A DNA stretch of 64,000 bases from Pseudomonas fulva 12-X (GTDB lineage: Bacteria > Pseudomonadota > Gammaproteobacteria > Pseudomonadales > Pseudomonadaceae): the NCBI RefSeq assembly GCF_000213805.1, contig NC_015556.1:806001-870000 (forward strand), read 5' to 3'. The first letter of the stretch is position 1. Each line of letters begins with the position of its first letter. A program made the position numbers and the translations under genes. Under the pieces are notes generated by a model. That model saw only the letters and a list, made by a program, of their open reading frames with translations. It was not told where the DNA came from and did no database searches. Of the stretch, positions 47,410 through 56,994 are shown piece by piece.

Positions 47410-48360
47410 TCACGCCAGAATCGCCGCCAGCGCCGCGCGGTCGACGTTGGCGCCGCTGAGCACCACGGCGGCGCGCTCGCCACGATTGATCTCGCGCTCC
47501 TGAATCAGCGCTGCCAGGGCTGCCGCGCCGGCGCCTTCGGCCAGGTTGTGGGTGTCTTCGTGGTAGATGCGCATGGCCCGGCGGATCTCGTCGTCATCGA
47601 CCCGCACGATGCGCGCCGCGCCTGCGCGAATGATCTCCAGCGCTTCGGGCTGCGGCATGCGGCAGGCCATGCCGTCGGCGATGGTGTCGGCGCTGTCGGT
47701 GCAGATGATCCTCCCGGCGGCGAAACTCTGCGCATAAGCATCGGCGGCCGCGCTGACCACGCCAACCACCTCGGTATCCAGGCCGAGCAGGTCGCGGGTA
47801 CGGATCACTCCGCAGATGCCCGAACCCAGGCCGATTGGTACATAGATGCGCTTGAGTGGCGGCGCGGCTTCGAACAGCTCCAGCGCATAGGTGGCCACGC
47901 CGCGGATCAGGTCCGGATGCAGCGACGGCACGAAATGCAGGCCGCGCTGCACGGCCAGTTCGGCGGCCCGGGCGCGGGCCGCATCGAAGTCGCGGCCATG
48001 CTCGATCACCTCGGCGCCCAGCGCGGCCATGGCGGCGTTCTTTTCCCGGGCATTGCCTTCAGGCACCACGATGACGATGGGTAATCCGGCCTTGCGCGCC
48101 GCCAGCGCCATGCTTTGCCCATGGTTGCCGCGGGTGGCCGAGATCAGCCCGCTGATGCCCGGCTCGCGGCGCATAAGCTGGTCCACGTAGACCAGCCCGC
48201 CGCGCACCTTGAAGGCGCCGGTCGGCGTGTGGTTCTCGTGCTTGACCCACACCTCGCAGCCGAGGCGTTCGGCCAGCAGCGGCCAGGCGAACTGCGGCGT
48301 CGCCGGAATGCTCGGGCGGATCAGGTTGACGGCTTGGCGCAGGGCGGCGAGGTCGAACAT
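47410..48360 (-). CDS. PLP-dependent threonine/serine dehydratase-like protein
   Basis: 316 residues, fold type II PLP enzyme. The Schiff-base lysine is in NHTPTGAFKVRGG, substrate loop SATRGNHGQSMALAAR, phosphate-binding glycines in VPIGLGSGICGVI and the C-terminal VVLSGANVD. No ACT domain, so it is the short catabolic or serine-racemase-like type. It is divergent from a MocR regulator, which often controls the neighbouring PLP or amino acid gene. Confidence 0.87.
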   Translation of the reverse strand: MFDLAALRQAVNLIRPSIPATPQFAWPLLAERLGCEVWVKHENHTPTGAFKVRGGLVYVDQLMRREPGISGLISATRGNHGQSMALAARKAGLPIVIVVPEGNAREKNAAMAALGAEVIEHGRDFDAARARAAELAVQRGLHFVPSLHPDLIRGVATYALELFEAAPPLKRIYVPIGLGSGICGVIRTRDLLGLDTEVVGVVSAAADAYAQSFAAGRIICTDSADTIADGMACRMPQPEALEIIRAGAARIVRVDDDEIRRAMRIYHEDTHNLAEGAGAAALAALIQEREINRGERAAVVLSGANVDRAALAAILA

Positions 48361-48406
48361 CGGGTGGTGCTCCGGGCGGGCTTTGACCAGATGCTACGGC
48401 TCGGGC

Positions 48407-48436
48407 ATTGTATGGGTAAATCTTTATATTGCATGG
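48407..48436. promoter_or_regulatory. Candidate MocR operator (direct repeats)
   Basis: ATTGTATGG at 48407-48415 and ATTGCATGG at 48428-48436, 21 bp apart start to start (two helical turns), in the 82-bp gap between the divergent dehydratase and MocR genes. MocR-family operators are typically direct repeats at such spacing. Confidence 0.5.
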
Positions 48437-48442
48437 CAAGCA

Positions 48443-49783
48443 ATGTGGTTACCTGAGCTTCAGGGCAGCACGCTGCCCACTTACCTGGCGCTGGTCGAAG
48501 CGATTTCCGTGGCCATCGGCAAGGGCGAACTCAAACCCGGCGAACGCCTGCCACCGCAGCGGCGGCTGGCCTGGACGCTGGGCATCAACCCGAGCACGGT
48601 GATGCAGGCCTACCGCGAGGCGGCGCGCCGGCATCTGGTATCTGGCGAAGTGGGCCGCGGCACCTACGTGTTGGCCGATAGCCACGAAGCCAGCCTGTTC
48701 CACCTCAAGCAACCGCGACTGCCAGCCGACGGCATCGACCTGTCGACCAACGTGCCGGTGCACGATGGCGGTAGCGATGACCTGTCGCGCACCCTGCAGC
48801 GGCTGATCGACGAGGGGCGCCTGGATGCCCTGCAGGCCTACGCGCCCGCCGAGCTCGAAGAACGTGGGCGGGTGGCCGTCAGCCTGTGGCTGCAGCAACG
48901 CGGCGTGCATACGCCGCCGTCCCAGGTGGCGCTGTGCGCCGGTGCCCAGCAGGGCGTGTCGGCGGCGCTGCTGGCGCTGTGCGAGGCGGGCGACCCGGTG
49001 CTGGCCGAAGCCTTTACCGCGCCCGGCATCAAGGCCGCCGCCCGCCAGTTGCGTCTGCCGCTGCATGGCGTGGCCATGGACGAGCGCGGCATTCTCCCCC
49101 TGGATCTCGACCGCCAGGTACGCGCCACCGGTGCGCGGGTGCTGGTGCTCACGCCGTGCCTGCAGAACCCCACCGGCAGCAGCATGGATGGCGAGCGGCG
49201 CCAGCGCATCGCCGAGCTGGTGGAGCGCCATGGCCTGTGGCTGATCGAGGATGACGTCTATGGCGCTCTCGGCAGCCAGGCGCCATTGGCCGCTGCGGTG
49301 CCAACGCGCAGCCTGCTGGTCAGCAGCCTGTCGAAGACCGTGGCGCCGGGCCTGCGCCTGGGCTTCATGCACGGGCCCCAGGCGCTGCTCAAACGCATCG
49401 ACCCGCAAGGCCACGCCACCAGCTGGGCGGTGTCGCCGTTGTGCCTGGCACTGGCCTGCGAGTGGATCGAGGACGGCACCGCCGCGAACAAGTTGGCCTG
49501 GCAACGCGAAGAGCTGCAACAGCGCTGGCGCCTGGCGAGCCGGGTGCTGGGTTCGCGCATGCCGCCAGGCCGCGAAGTAGCGCCGCACCTGTGGCTGCAG
49601 CCACCGGACAGCGCCGCCCTGGTGGCGGCCTGCCGGGCCGCAGGCGTGGAAGTGGTGCCGGCGGACGTGTTCGCCGTCGGTCCCGCCCAGGCCAGTGCGA
49701 TTCGTATCAGCCTGGCCGCCGCGCGCAGCCGCGCCGAACTCAAGCAGGCGCTGGAACGCATCGCCGAAGCCTGGCTCCTATGA
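48443..49783 (+). CDS. MocR-type GntR/aminotransferase-fusion regulator
   Basis: 446 residues. N-terminal GntR winged helix (GELKPGERLPPQRRLAWTLG, INPSTVMQAYREAARRHLV, GRGTYV) fused to a class I aminotransferase-like domain (CAGAQQGVSAALLALCEAGD, TPCLQNPTGSSMDGERR, LIEDDVYGAL, VSSLSKTVAPGLRLGF with the PLP lysine). Such proteins sense PLP or amino compounds. The ATG at 48443 (MWLPELQGSTLPTYLALVE) lies 6 bp after the direct repeats. Divergent from the dehydratase, its likely target. Confidence 0.88.
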   Translation: MWLPELQGSTLPTYLALVEAISVAIGKGELKPGERLPPQRRLAWTLGINPSTVMQAYREAARRHLVSGEVGRGTYVLADSHEASLFHLKQPRLPADGIDLSTNVPVHDGGSDDLSRTLQRLIDEGRLDALQAYAPAELEERGRVAVSLWLQQRGVHTPPSQVALCAGAQQGVSAALLALCEAGDPVLAEAFTAPGIKAAARQLRLPLHGVAMDERGILPLDLDRQVRATGARVLVLTPCLQNPTGSSMDGERRQRIAELVERHGLWLIEDDVYGALGSQAPLAAAVPTRSLLVSSLSKTVAPGLRLGFMHGPQALLKRIDPQGHATSWAVSPLCLALACEWIEDGTAANKLAWQREELQQRWRLASRVLGSRMPPGREVAPHLWLQPPDSAALVAACRAAGVEVVPADVFAVGPAQASAIRISLAAARSRAELKQALERIAEAWLL

Positions 49784-49853
49784 GGGAGCCCTTGCACGCT
49801 GACGGTAATAAGTGTCAGCTATGATCCGTGAAATTCACGATAAGGAACCGTGC

Positions 49854-51329
49854 ATGTCCCTTCCTACAGACGGCGCTTTTATCGTCGTCAACACTGCCGA
49901 ACAAGCCGTTGACCGCCTCGCCGCACTGCACCAGCGCGCCACCGAGGGCCTGAGCCAGGCGCTCAAGCGCTACCTGAAAGACCGCGTGCGGCCCTCCGCC
50001 GAAGAGCAGGAGCTGTTCCGCTACCCCGAGCTGCGCCTGACCTACGATTGCCAGGGCGAAGTGCCGACCACCGTGCGCGCCTACGCCAAGGTACAGGTGC
50101 CCGGCACCTACAGCGTGACCATCACCCATCCGGCGGCGTTTCGTAAGTACCTGCTCGAGCAGCTGCAGCCGCTGATGGCCGACTTCACCCTGACCGTCGA
50201 AGTCGGCGTCAGCGAGCAGTACATTCCCTATCCTTACGTGGTCGAGGGTGGTGACGAGTTGGCTGGCAGTGGCGTGACCGCCGCCGAGCTGGCTCGGGTG
50301 TTCCCCAGCACCGACCTGTCCGCCGCCACCGATGGCACCGCCGACGGCCTGTACGACTGGGAGAACATCGACCCGCTGCCCCTGGCGCTGTTCGACGCGG
50401 CACGCACCGACTTCTCGCTCAAGCGCATCCAGCACTACACCGGCAGTGACTGGCGCCATGTGCAGCCATGGATCCTGCTGACCAACTACCACCGCTACGT
50501 CGACCAGTTCATCCGCCATGGCCTGGACATGCTGCAGAGCGACTCGCGCTTCACCCGCATGGTGCTTCCGGGCAACGTGGTGATCGAACGCGGCATGGCC
50601 GAAGGCGAGATGCAGGCGATCATCGAGAACGTGGTCTGGCACCGCTACCAGATGCCGGCCTACCACCTGCAGGCCGAAGATGGCCATGGCATCACCCTGG
50701 TCAACATCGGCGTCGGCCCGTCCAACGCCAAGAACATCACCGACCACCTGGCGGTGCTGCGCCCGCATTGCTGGCTGATGATCGGCCACTGCGGTGGGCT
50801 GCGTCAGTCGCAGACCATCGGCGACTATGTACTGGCCCACGCCTATATGCGCCGCGACGGCATTCTCGACCGCGTGCTGCCGCCGCACATCCCGCTGCCG
50901 GCCCTGGCCGAAGTGCAGCAGGCGCTGCAGGACGCCGCCGCGCAAGTCACCGGCGAGCGCGGTGACGACCTCAAGCGTCGACTGCGTACCGGCACCGTGC
51001 TGACCTACGACGACCGCAACTGGGAGCTGCGCTGGGCCCAGGAACGGCCGCTGATCAACCTGTCGCGGGCCGTGGCGGTGGATATGGAAAGCGGCACCAT
51101 CGCGGCGCAAGGCTATCGCCTGCGCGTACCGTACGGCACCTTGCTGTGCGTGTCGGACAAACCGCTGCACAGCGAGATCAAGCTGCCAGGCGCGGCCGGT
51201 GCGTTCTACGAGCGGGCGGTGACCCAGCACCTGCACATCGGCATTGCCGCGCTGGATCTGTTGCGCGGCCAGCTCAACTCGCTGCACTCGCGCAAGCTGC
51301 GCAGCTTCGACGAGCCGCCGTTCCGCTGA
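49854..51329 (+). CDS. amn: AMP nucleosidase
   Basis: Hydrolyses AMP to adenine and ribose 5-phosphate, adjusting adenylate pools. 491 residues: an N-terminal regulatory domain (FIVVNTAEQAVDRLAALHQR, RLTYDCQGEVPTTVRAYAKV) and a C-terminal phosphorylase-like domain (VNIGVGPSNAKNITDHLAVL, WLMIGHCGGLRQSQTIGDYV, VAVDMESGTIAAQGYR with the catalytic Glu region, LCVSDKPLHSE). Start MSLPTDGAF at 49854 after AAGGAA; an in-frame ATG upstream is unconserved. Confidence 0.95.
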   Translation: MSLPTDGAFIVVNTAEQAVDRLAALHQRATEGLSQALKRYLKDRVRPSAEEQELFRYPELRLTYDCQGEVPTTVRAYAKVQVPGTYSVTITHPAAFRKYLLEQLQPLMADFTLTVEVGVSEQYIPYPYVVEGGDELAGSGVTAAELARVFPSTDLSAATDGTADGLYDWENIDPLPLALFDAARTDFSLKRIQHYTGSDWRHVQPWILLTNYHRYVDQFIRHGLDMLQSDSRFTRMVLPGNVVIERGMAEGEMQAIIENVVWHRYQMPAYHLQAEDGHGITLVNIGVGPSNAKNITDHLAVLRPHCWLMIGHCGGLRQSQTIGDYVLAHAYMRRDGILDRVLPPHIPLPALAEVQQALQDAAAQVTGERGDDLKRRLRTGTVLTYDDRNWELRWAQERPLINLSRAVAVDMESGTIAAQGYRLRVPYGTLLCVSDKPLHSEIKLPGAAGAFYERAVTQHLHIGIAALDLLRGQLNSLHSRKLRSFDEPPFR

Positions 51330-51390
51330 GGCCGTTGTGCCAAGAACCGGTTCATGAGCTTTCAGCCCAGGTTCGTCGATTTGGGTAGTT

Positions 51391-51546
51391 CGTAGGGTGG
51401 ACGACGCTTCATCCGTCCACCGCTCCTCGATCGCAATGGTGGATGAAAAGAGCGTCATCCACCCTACGTAGCTGGAAAACCTCAGCTCACGCACAACGTG
51501 TGGAACGATCAGTTGTAGAAAGCTCGGGGCTAAAGCCCCTCCCACA
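51391..51546. repeat. Repeat pair after amn
   Basis: 51391-51468: CGTAGGGTGGAC ... CGTCATCCACCCTACG, second copy of the 79-bp inverted repeat seen at 11627. 51524-51546: TCGGGGCTAAAGCCCCTCCC then ACA on the minus strand, a different Pseudomonas REP type (TGTGGGAGGGGCTTTAGCCC). This 322-bp gap between amn and the next gene holds nothing else I recognise. Confidence 0.75.
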
Positions 51547-51651
51547 AGTTACGCGAATGTCCGCTTCTGCCTTGTAGCTGCCGCTTCATGCGCAAAAAAG
51601 ATCGTGAACAGGCTCGAAGAACTAGCCGCGCCGTGCAATCCGGCGCGACAC

Positions 51652-51876
51652 TTATTTGCGGTTCTTACCCGTCATCATCTTCCAGCGGTTGCGGTTGAGC
51701 AGGATATAGCCGGTGAGCTGCATGCCGGCGGCGATCACCAGGCTGCGGGTCAGATCCGGGTTGGCGGGGCGCGGGCCGGTGTAGATCTGGTACAGGGCGT
51801 ACACGACGCCGATCAGGCCGAGGATGAAGAACACCAGGCCGAGGATGGTCAGGCGGTGAAGCTTGCGTGGCAGCAT
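51652..51876 (-). CDS. Small two-helix membrane protein
   Basis: 74 residues, unknown function. Two hydrophobic segments (LTILGLVFFILGLIGVVYAL and LTRSLVIAAGMQLTGYILL) separated by a short Pro/Gly loop (YTGPRPANPD), and a basic C-terminus (NRNRWKMMTGKNRK) that should face the cytoplasm. The short length and clean topology support a real gene. Divergent from the HD-GYP gene across 147 bp. Confidence 0.65.
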   Translation of the reverse strand: MLPRKLHRLTILGLVFFILGLIGVVYALYQIYTGPRPANPDLTRSLVIAAGMQLTGYILLNRNRWKMMTGKNRK

Positions 51877-52023
51877 GTCAGCACATCGTCATGGCAAACG
51901 GGGCGGCCAAACTAACCCGGAATCGGCAGCGGCGCCAGCCATCCTGGCCCTATCAAGTGCGCGCGGATGGGCTAGATTGATTGTCAGGCATCCACCTCTT
52001 CGCCGATTCATGCCGAGACGTCC

Positions 52024-53244
52024 ATGCTGAAGAAAATCCCCACCCAGGCCGTGCGCATCGGCATGTTCATCCAGGGCTTCGATGGCAACTGGCTGTCGCA
52101 CCCATTCTGGAAAAGTCGCTTCGTCATCGAGGATGCCGAAGACCTGGCCCGGGTGCGCCAGAGCGGCGTGGCCGGCGTGTGGATCGATACCAGCAAGGGC
52201 CTGGATGTCGCTGCCCAGGCCGGTCCGGCGCCTGGGCCCGCGGTTGCTCCCGTCGCCGTACCTGCCGAGATTGCCGCGCCGGTGGCCCCGCCGCCTGCGC
52301 CGGTAGCCACCTGCAGCGTGCGCGATGAGCTACAGCGCGCCACCAAGCTGATCAACCGTTCCAAGAAGGCCGTCACCGAGCTGTTTCAGGAGGCGCGCCT
52401 GGGCAATGCCATCAATGTCGAGAGCTGCCTGCCGCTGGTGGCCGACATCAGCGAGTCGCTGGCGCGTAACAGCTCGGCGTTGCTCGGCCTGGCGCGGCTC
52501 AAGCACAAGGACGAATACACCTACATGCACTCGGTGGCGGTGTGCGCGCTGATGCTCTCGCTGGCCCGCCAGCTGGGCCTTGACGAAGAGCGCGCCCGGG
52601 AAGCGGGGCTGGCCGGGCTGCTGCACGATGTCGGCAAGATGGCCATGCCGCTGGAGGTGCTCAACAAGCCCGGCAGCCTCACCGATGCCGAGTTCGCCAT
52701 CATGCGCAGCCACCCCGAGCGCGGCCACGCCATGCTGCTGGCCGCCGGTTCGCTGCCCGAGTCGGCACTGGACGTTTGCCTGCATCACCACGAGAAATAC
52801 GATGGCAGCGGTTACCCCGGTCACCTCGCCGGCGAGGCGATCAGCCTGCTGGCGCGCATGGGGGCGGTATGCGACGTGTATGACGCCATCACCTCCAACC
52901 GGCCCTACAAACAGGCCTGGAACCCGGCCGAATCCCTGGCGCGCATGGCGCAGTGGAGCGGCCATTTCGATACCCACGTGTTCCACGCGCTGGTGCGCTC
53001 GGTGGGCATCTACCCGCTGGGTTCGCTGGTGCGCCTGGAGTCCGGCCGGCTTGGCGTAGTGGTCGACCTGCTGCCGGGCAAGCTGACCACGCCAGTGGTG
53101 CGCGTGTTCTTCTCGGCGAAGAACAAGACGGCGATCACCCAGCAGGAGGTGGATCTGTCCAAACCGGGCGCCAGTGATCGCATCGTCAGCCGTGAAGATC
53201 CGGGTGAGTGGGGGTTCAGCAACCTCGACGATTTCTGGCGTTAG
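52024..53244 (+). CDS. HD-GYP domain cyclic-di-GMP phosphodiesterase
   Basis: 406 residues. N-terminal DUF3391 (VRIGMFIQGFDGNWLSHPFW) with an Ala/Pro-rich linker at about 65-95, then a complete HD-GYP domain: HD as LAGLLHDVGKMAMP, HSVAVCALMLSLAR, RSHPERGH and the GYP block HHEKYDGSGYPGHLAGEAIS. All metal and GYP residues look intact, so it is expected to degrade c-di-GMP and affect biofilm or motility. Cytoplasmic; no receiver domain. Confidence 0.93.
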   Translation: MLKKIPTQAVRIGMFIQGFDGNWLSHPFWKSRFVIEDAEDLARVRQSGVAGVWIDTSKGLDVAAQAGPAPGPAVAPVAVPAEIAAPVAPPPAPVATCSVRDELQRATKLINRSKKAVTELFQEARLGNAINVESCLPLVADISESLARNSSALLGLARLKHKDEYTYMHSVAVCALMLSLARQLGLDEERAREAGLAGLLHDVGKMAMPLEVLNKPGSLTDAEFAIMRSHPERGHAMLLAAGSLPESALDVCLHHHEKYDGSGYPGHLAGEAISLLARMGAVCDVYDAITSNRPYKQAWNPAESLARMAQWSGHFDTHVFHALVRSVGIYPLGSLVRLESGRLGVVVDLLPGKLTTPVVRVFFSAKNKTAITQQEVDLSKPGASDRIVSREDPGEWGFSNLDDFWR

Positions 53245-53337
53245 CGCTTATAGCAGCATGAAAAGGAGCTTGGCGGCGCCCTGTGCTCAGACACTATCAT
53301 CACCGCGTCGTGCCACTACCTGATCATCGAGCCTGTC

Positions 53338-54846
53338 ATGTTGCGTGCCGTACCCAAACGCTGGTTGATTCTCATCGCCGTGATGCTGGCCTTCATGCCC
53401 ATCGTCATCGACATGACCATCCTGCATATCGCCGTGCCCTCGCTGACCCAGGCACTCGGCGCGTCGAGCACCGAGATCCTGTGGATCATCGACATCTACC
53501 CGCTGCTGATGGCCGGCCTGTTGGTGCCCATGGGCACCCTGGCCGACCGGGTAGGCAATCGGCGCATTCTGCTTGCCGGCCTCAGCGTGTTCGGGGTGGC
53601 CTCGACCCTGGCGGCGTTCGCGCCCACACCGGCGTTGCTGATCGCCGCGCGGGTCCTGCTGGCGCTCGGCGGGTCGATGATCATGCCCTGCGTGCTGGGC
53701 ATCATCCGCCGCACCTTCGAGGACGAACGCGAGCGGGCCATGGCCCTCGGCCTGTGGGGCACCGTCGGCGCGGCGGGGGCGGCGGTCGGCCCGCTGGTCG
53801 GCGGTGTGCTGCTCGAACACTTCTGGTGGGGCTCGGTATTTCTGATCAACGTGCCGGTGATGGCGGTGGTGATTCCGGTCGCCTTTGCGCTGCTGCCGCG
53901 GGTCGAGGAGACCACGCCGGGCAAATGGGCCATCGGCCAGGCGCTGATCCTTATCGCCGGCATCATCAGCGTGGTCTATGCCCTCAAGGCCGGCGTCGGC
54001 GGTACCCAGCCGCTGCCGGTCGCCTTGCTGGTGATGATCGTGGGCCTGGTGCTGCTGACGCTGTTCACCCGCCAGCAGTTGCGCGCGGCCGAGCCGATGC
54101 TCGATCTGTCGCTGTTCGCCCGCCCGGTGCTGCTGGCCGGGCTGATCATGGCCGTGGTGGCCATCGGCGCCCTGGCCGGCGTGGAGCTGACCCTGGCGAT
54201 GGAGCTGCAGTACGTGCTCGACAAGTCGCCGCTGCAGGCGGGCATCTTCATGATTCCGATCATGGCCGCGGCGGCGGTTGGCGGGCCGCTGGCCGGTTAC
54301 CTGTCCAATCGCTTTGGCCTGCGCCTGGTGGCCAGCCTGTCGCTGGCGGCTTCCGCCGGAGCGCTGGGCTACGTGGCCTTTGCCGATTTGCATGAGCCGC
54401 GCCTGGGCGTACCGCTCATGCTCGCCGTGCTGGGGCTGGCGCTGAGCATCGGCCTGACCGCCTCGTCGATCGCCATCATGGGCGCGGTGGAAGCCAGCAA
54501 GGGCGGCGCGGCGGGCGCCCTGGAAGCGACCGCCTACGAGTTGGGCACCGGGCTGGGGATCACCTTCTTCGGCGTATTCATGTCCAGCGTGTACGGCCAC
54601 ACCATCGCCTTGCCCGCAGAGCTGGCGGCAGCATTGGCCCAGCGGGCGGCGCGTTCGATTGGCGACAGTTATCTGGTCGCTGCCGAGTTGCCGGCCAAGC
54701 AGGGCAGTGCGGTGATCGCAGCGGCCAAGGCGGCGTTCTCCAGCACCCACTCGATCCTCCTGTGCACCGCGGCCGTGGTGGTCGGTGTGCTGGCAGTCGT
54801 GGTGTTCAGGTTGTTCAAGGGGCAGGGCGGGCAAAGCGCACATTAG
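53338..54846 (+). CDS. MFS drug efflux transporter, DHA2/SmvA type
   Basis: 502 residues with about 14 hydrophobic segments. Motif C-like GALAD equivalents are seen as MGTLADRVGNRRIL (loop 2-3 motif A) and GPLVGGVLLEHFWWGSVFLI (motif C). First-helix acid in MPIVIDMTILHIAVPSLTQ is typical of the QacA/SmvA/EmrB group, which exports cationic biocides with H+ antiport. Substrate inferred only from family. Alone, 94 bp after the HD-GYP gene. Confidence 0.88.
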   Translation: MLRAVPKRWLILIAVMLAFMPIVIDMTILHIAVPSLTQALGASSTEILWIIDIYPLLMAGLLVPMGTLADRVGNRRILLAGLSVFGVASTLAAFAPTPALLIAARVLLALGGSMIMPCVLGIIRRTFEDERERAMALGLWGTVGAAGAAVGPLVGGVLLEHFWWGSVFLINVPVMAVVIPVAFALLPRVEETTPGKWAIGQALILIAGIISVVYALKAGVGGTQPLPVALLVMIVGLVLLTLFTRQQLRAAEPMLDLSLFARPVLLAGLIMAVVAIGALAGVELTLAMELQYVLDKSPLQAGIFMIPIMAAAAVGGPLAGYLSNRFGLRLVASLSLAASAGALGYVAFADLHEPRLGVPLMLAVLGLALSIGLTASSIAIMGAVEASKGGAAGALEATAYELGTGLGITFFGVFMSSVYGHTIALPAELAAALAQRAARSIGDSYLVAAELPAKQGSAVIAAAKAAFSSTHSILLCTAAVVVGVLAVVVFRLFKGQGGQSAH

Positions 54847-55090
54847 GGGCTGTTGACGTTCCACGCCCGGCCCTTATTGATCGTTCCTCACGTCGAACCG
54901 TCCGCGTGGGAATGCCGCCGATGATGCTCTGCGTCCGCTGTTGCATGCTGCGCGCAGCCGGAGCAGGCGCAGAGCGCCTTGGCCTGGGCTACCACTCTGG
55001 AGTGTGGGAGCCATCGTAAGAGGCTGCTGCAAGGCAGAAGCGGACGTCGTTGCTTTGGCTTTGTAATGTCTCTCTTGCGCAAAATTAGCA

Positions 55091-55250
55091 GGCGACACCA
55101 ATCGCCCCTTCAGAAGGCCGAGCGGAATCGTTGTGGAGAGGGTTGAGCGACATGGATGTCGCGAGAGCCGCGATGGGCCGGATGCCGGGGCTAGACCTTT
55201 TGGTTTCTTTTGGGGCGATGCCAAAAGAAACCCGCTCGTCAGAGCGGAAC
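55091..55250 (-). repeat. Structured dispersed repeat, copy 4 (shorter)
   Basis: On the minus strand: stem I CCGCTC/GAGCGG (55232-55247), stem II GGTTTCTTTTGG (55202-55213) / CCAAAAGAAACC (55221-55232), then, after a deletion of the middle section, stem V GCGACAT/ATGTCGC (55147-55162) and the tail CGGCCTTCTGAAGGGG. Lies in the 537-bp gap between the efflux gene and ggt; the rest of that gap (54847-55090) shows nothing I recognise. Confidence 0.78.
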
Positions 55251-55315
55251 CGAGCGCACAAGCAACTCGGTAATGCTGGCGAACCCATCGTGGGGGATGG
55301 GCTACGCCATTATTT

Positions 55316-55339
55316 TCGCGGGCATGGCCCGCTCCCACA
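55316..55339 (-). repeat. REP element
   Basis: Minus-strand REP core GTGGGAGCGGGCCATGCCC, 45 bp beyond the ggt stop. Confidence 0.85.
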
Positions 55340-55383
55340 GGTAATGCACCAACGACCGCTCCCGCCATTTGGCTAAAACGGCG

Positions 55384-56994
55384 TTACCACACGGCGATAT
55401 GCGAGTCCGCCCGTGGCTCGGTGCCGCCGCACAGCACGCCAGTTTGTGGATCACGCACGATGATCTGCCCGCGGCCGTAGTCGGTGGAGTCGCATTCCAC
55501 GTTGACCTGGTGGCCCATGCGCGCCAGGGCCACGGCCAGGTCACGCGGGGCTGCCTGTTCGATGCCGACCTTCCTGTCGCCCATCCATTGCCAGCGCGGA
55601 GCATCCAGCGCGGCCTGGGGGTTGAGGCCGAAGTCGACCAGGTTCATGACCATCTGCACATGCCCCTGGGGCTGCATGTAGCCGCCCATCACGCCGAACG
55701 GCGCGACCGCTTCGCCGTCCTTGGTCAGGAAGCCTGGGATGATGGTGTGGAAGGTCTTCTTGCCGGCGACCAGGGCGTTGGCGTGGTTGGCGTCCAGGCT
55801 GAATTCCTGACCACGGTTCTGCAGGGCGATGCCGGTGTCCGGCACCACGACGCCGGAGCCGAAGCCGTGATAGTTGCTCTGGATGAACGAGATCATGTTG
55901 CCTTCGCCATCGGCGGCGGCCAGGTAGACGGTGCCGCTGGCGTGCGGGTCGCCGGCTTGCGGCTGGATCGCGCGCTCGCCGATCAGCTTGCGGCGGCGTT
56001 CGGTGTAACCCGGGCTGAGCAGGTCGGCAACCGCGACGCGCATGTGCTCGGGGTCGGTGATGTGGTGCAGGCCGTCGCTGTAGGCCAGCTTCAGCGCCTC
56101 GATCTGGCGGTGCCAGGTTTGCAGGCTGTCGCGGTGATCGAACTCGAAGCCCTGGAGAATCTGCAGGGTCATCAGGGCGACCAGGCCCTGGCCGCTCGGC
56201 GGGATTTCCCACACGTCATAGCCACGGTAGTTGACGCTGATCGGGTCGACCCAGCGCGGCTTGTAGCCTTGCAGGTCTTCCTTGCGCAGGTAGCCGCCGG
56301 CGGCCCGCGAGGCTTGGTCGATGGTCTCGGCGAGCTCGCCGCGGTAGAAACTCTCGCACTGGCTGTCCGCCAGCGCCTGCAGGGTGCGCGCCTGGGCCGG
56401 GTTACGGAACAGCTCGCCGGCTTTCGGTGCACGGCCGTCGATCAGAAAGGTATCGAACCAGGCCTGCATGGCCGGCTCGCGGCGCGCGGAGAAATCATCC
56501 AGGGCGACCTGCCACTGGTGGGCGACCACCGGCGACAGCGGGAAGCCATCGTTAGCCAGGCTGATTGCAGGTGCGAGCAGTTCGGCGAATGGCAGGCGGC
56601 CGAAGCGGCGCGACAGTTCGGCCCAGGCCGACGGGCAGCCCGGTACGGTAACTGGCGTCCAGCCGTACAGCGGCATCTCCTTGTGGCCGGCGGCTTTGAC
56701 GGTTTCGATGTTCAGGGCCGCAGGCGCGTGGCCGCTGGCGTCCAGGCCGTGCAGCTGGCCTTTGACCCAGACCAGCGCGAAGGCGTCACCGCCGATGCCG
56801 CAGCCGGTGGGTTCGACCACCGTCAGCGCGGCAGCCGTGGCGATGGCGGCATCGATGGCGTTGCCACCGCGACGCATGATGTCGATGCCGGCCTCGGCGG
56901 CCAGGGGTTGCGAAGCCGCCACCATGCCGCGCCGGGCGAATACGCTCTGGCGCTGCGAAGCATAGGGATAGCGGTGGGCGGAAAAACTCAGCAT
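55384..56994 (-). CDS. Gamma-glutamyltransferase-family hydrolase
   Basis: 536 residues, Ntn-hydrolase that cleaves itself before a threonine. The N-terminal part ([20 protein letters not shown]) and [17 protein letters not shown] are family marks; the new N-terminus is in [19 protein letters not shown], where true GGTs usually have TTH, and [14 protein letters not shown] and [15 protein letters not shown] follow. No signal peptide, so cytoplasmic. Relatives include gamma-glutamyl hydrolases, oxamate amidohydrolase and acylases. Overlaps the ABC ATPase gene by 7 bp. Confidence 0.85.
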   Translation of the reverse strand: MLSFSAHRYPYASQRQSVFARRGMVAASQPLAAEAGIDIMRRGGNAIDAAIATAAALTVVEPTGCGIGGDAFALVWVKGQLHGLDASGHAPAALNIETVKAAGHKEMPLYGWTPVTVPGCPSAWAELSRRFGRLPFAELLAPAISLANDGFPLSPVVAHQWQVALDDFSARREPAMQAWFDTFLIDGRAPKAGELFRNPAQARTLQALADSQCESFYRGELAETIDQASRAAGGYLRKEDLQGYKPRWVDPISVNYRGYDVWEIPPSGQGLVALMTLQILQGFEFDHRDSLQTWHRQIEALKLAYSDGLHHITDPEHMRVAVADLLSPGYTERRRKLIGERAIQPQAGDPHASGTVYLAAADGEGNMISFIQSNYHGFGSGVVVPDTGIALQNRGQEFSLDANHANALVAGKKTFHTIIPGFLTKDGEAVAPFGVMGGYMQPQGHVQMVMNLVDFGLNPQAALDAPRWQWMGDRKVGIEQAAPRDLAVALARMGHQVNVECDSTDYGRGQIIVRDPQTGVLCGGTEPRADSHIAVW

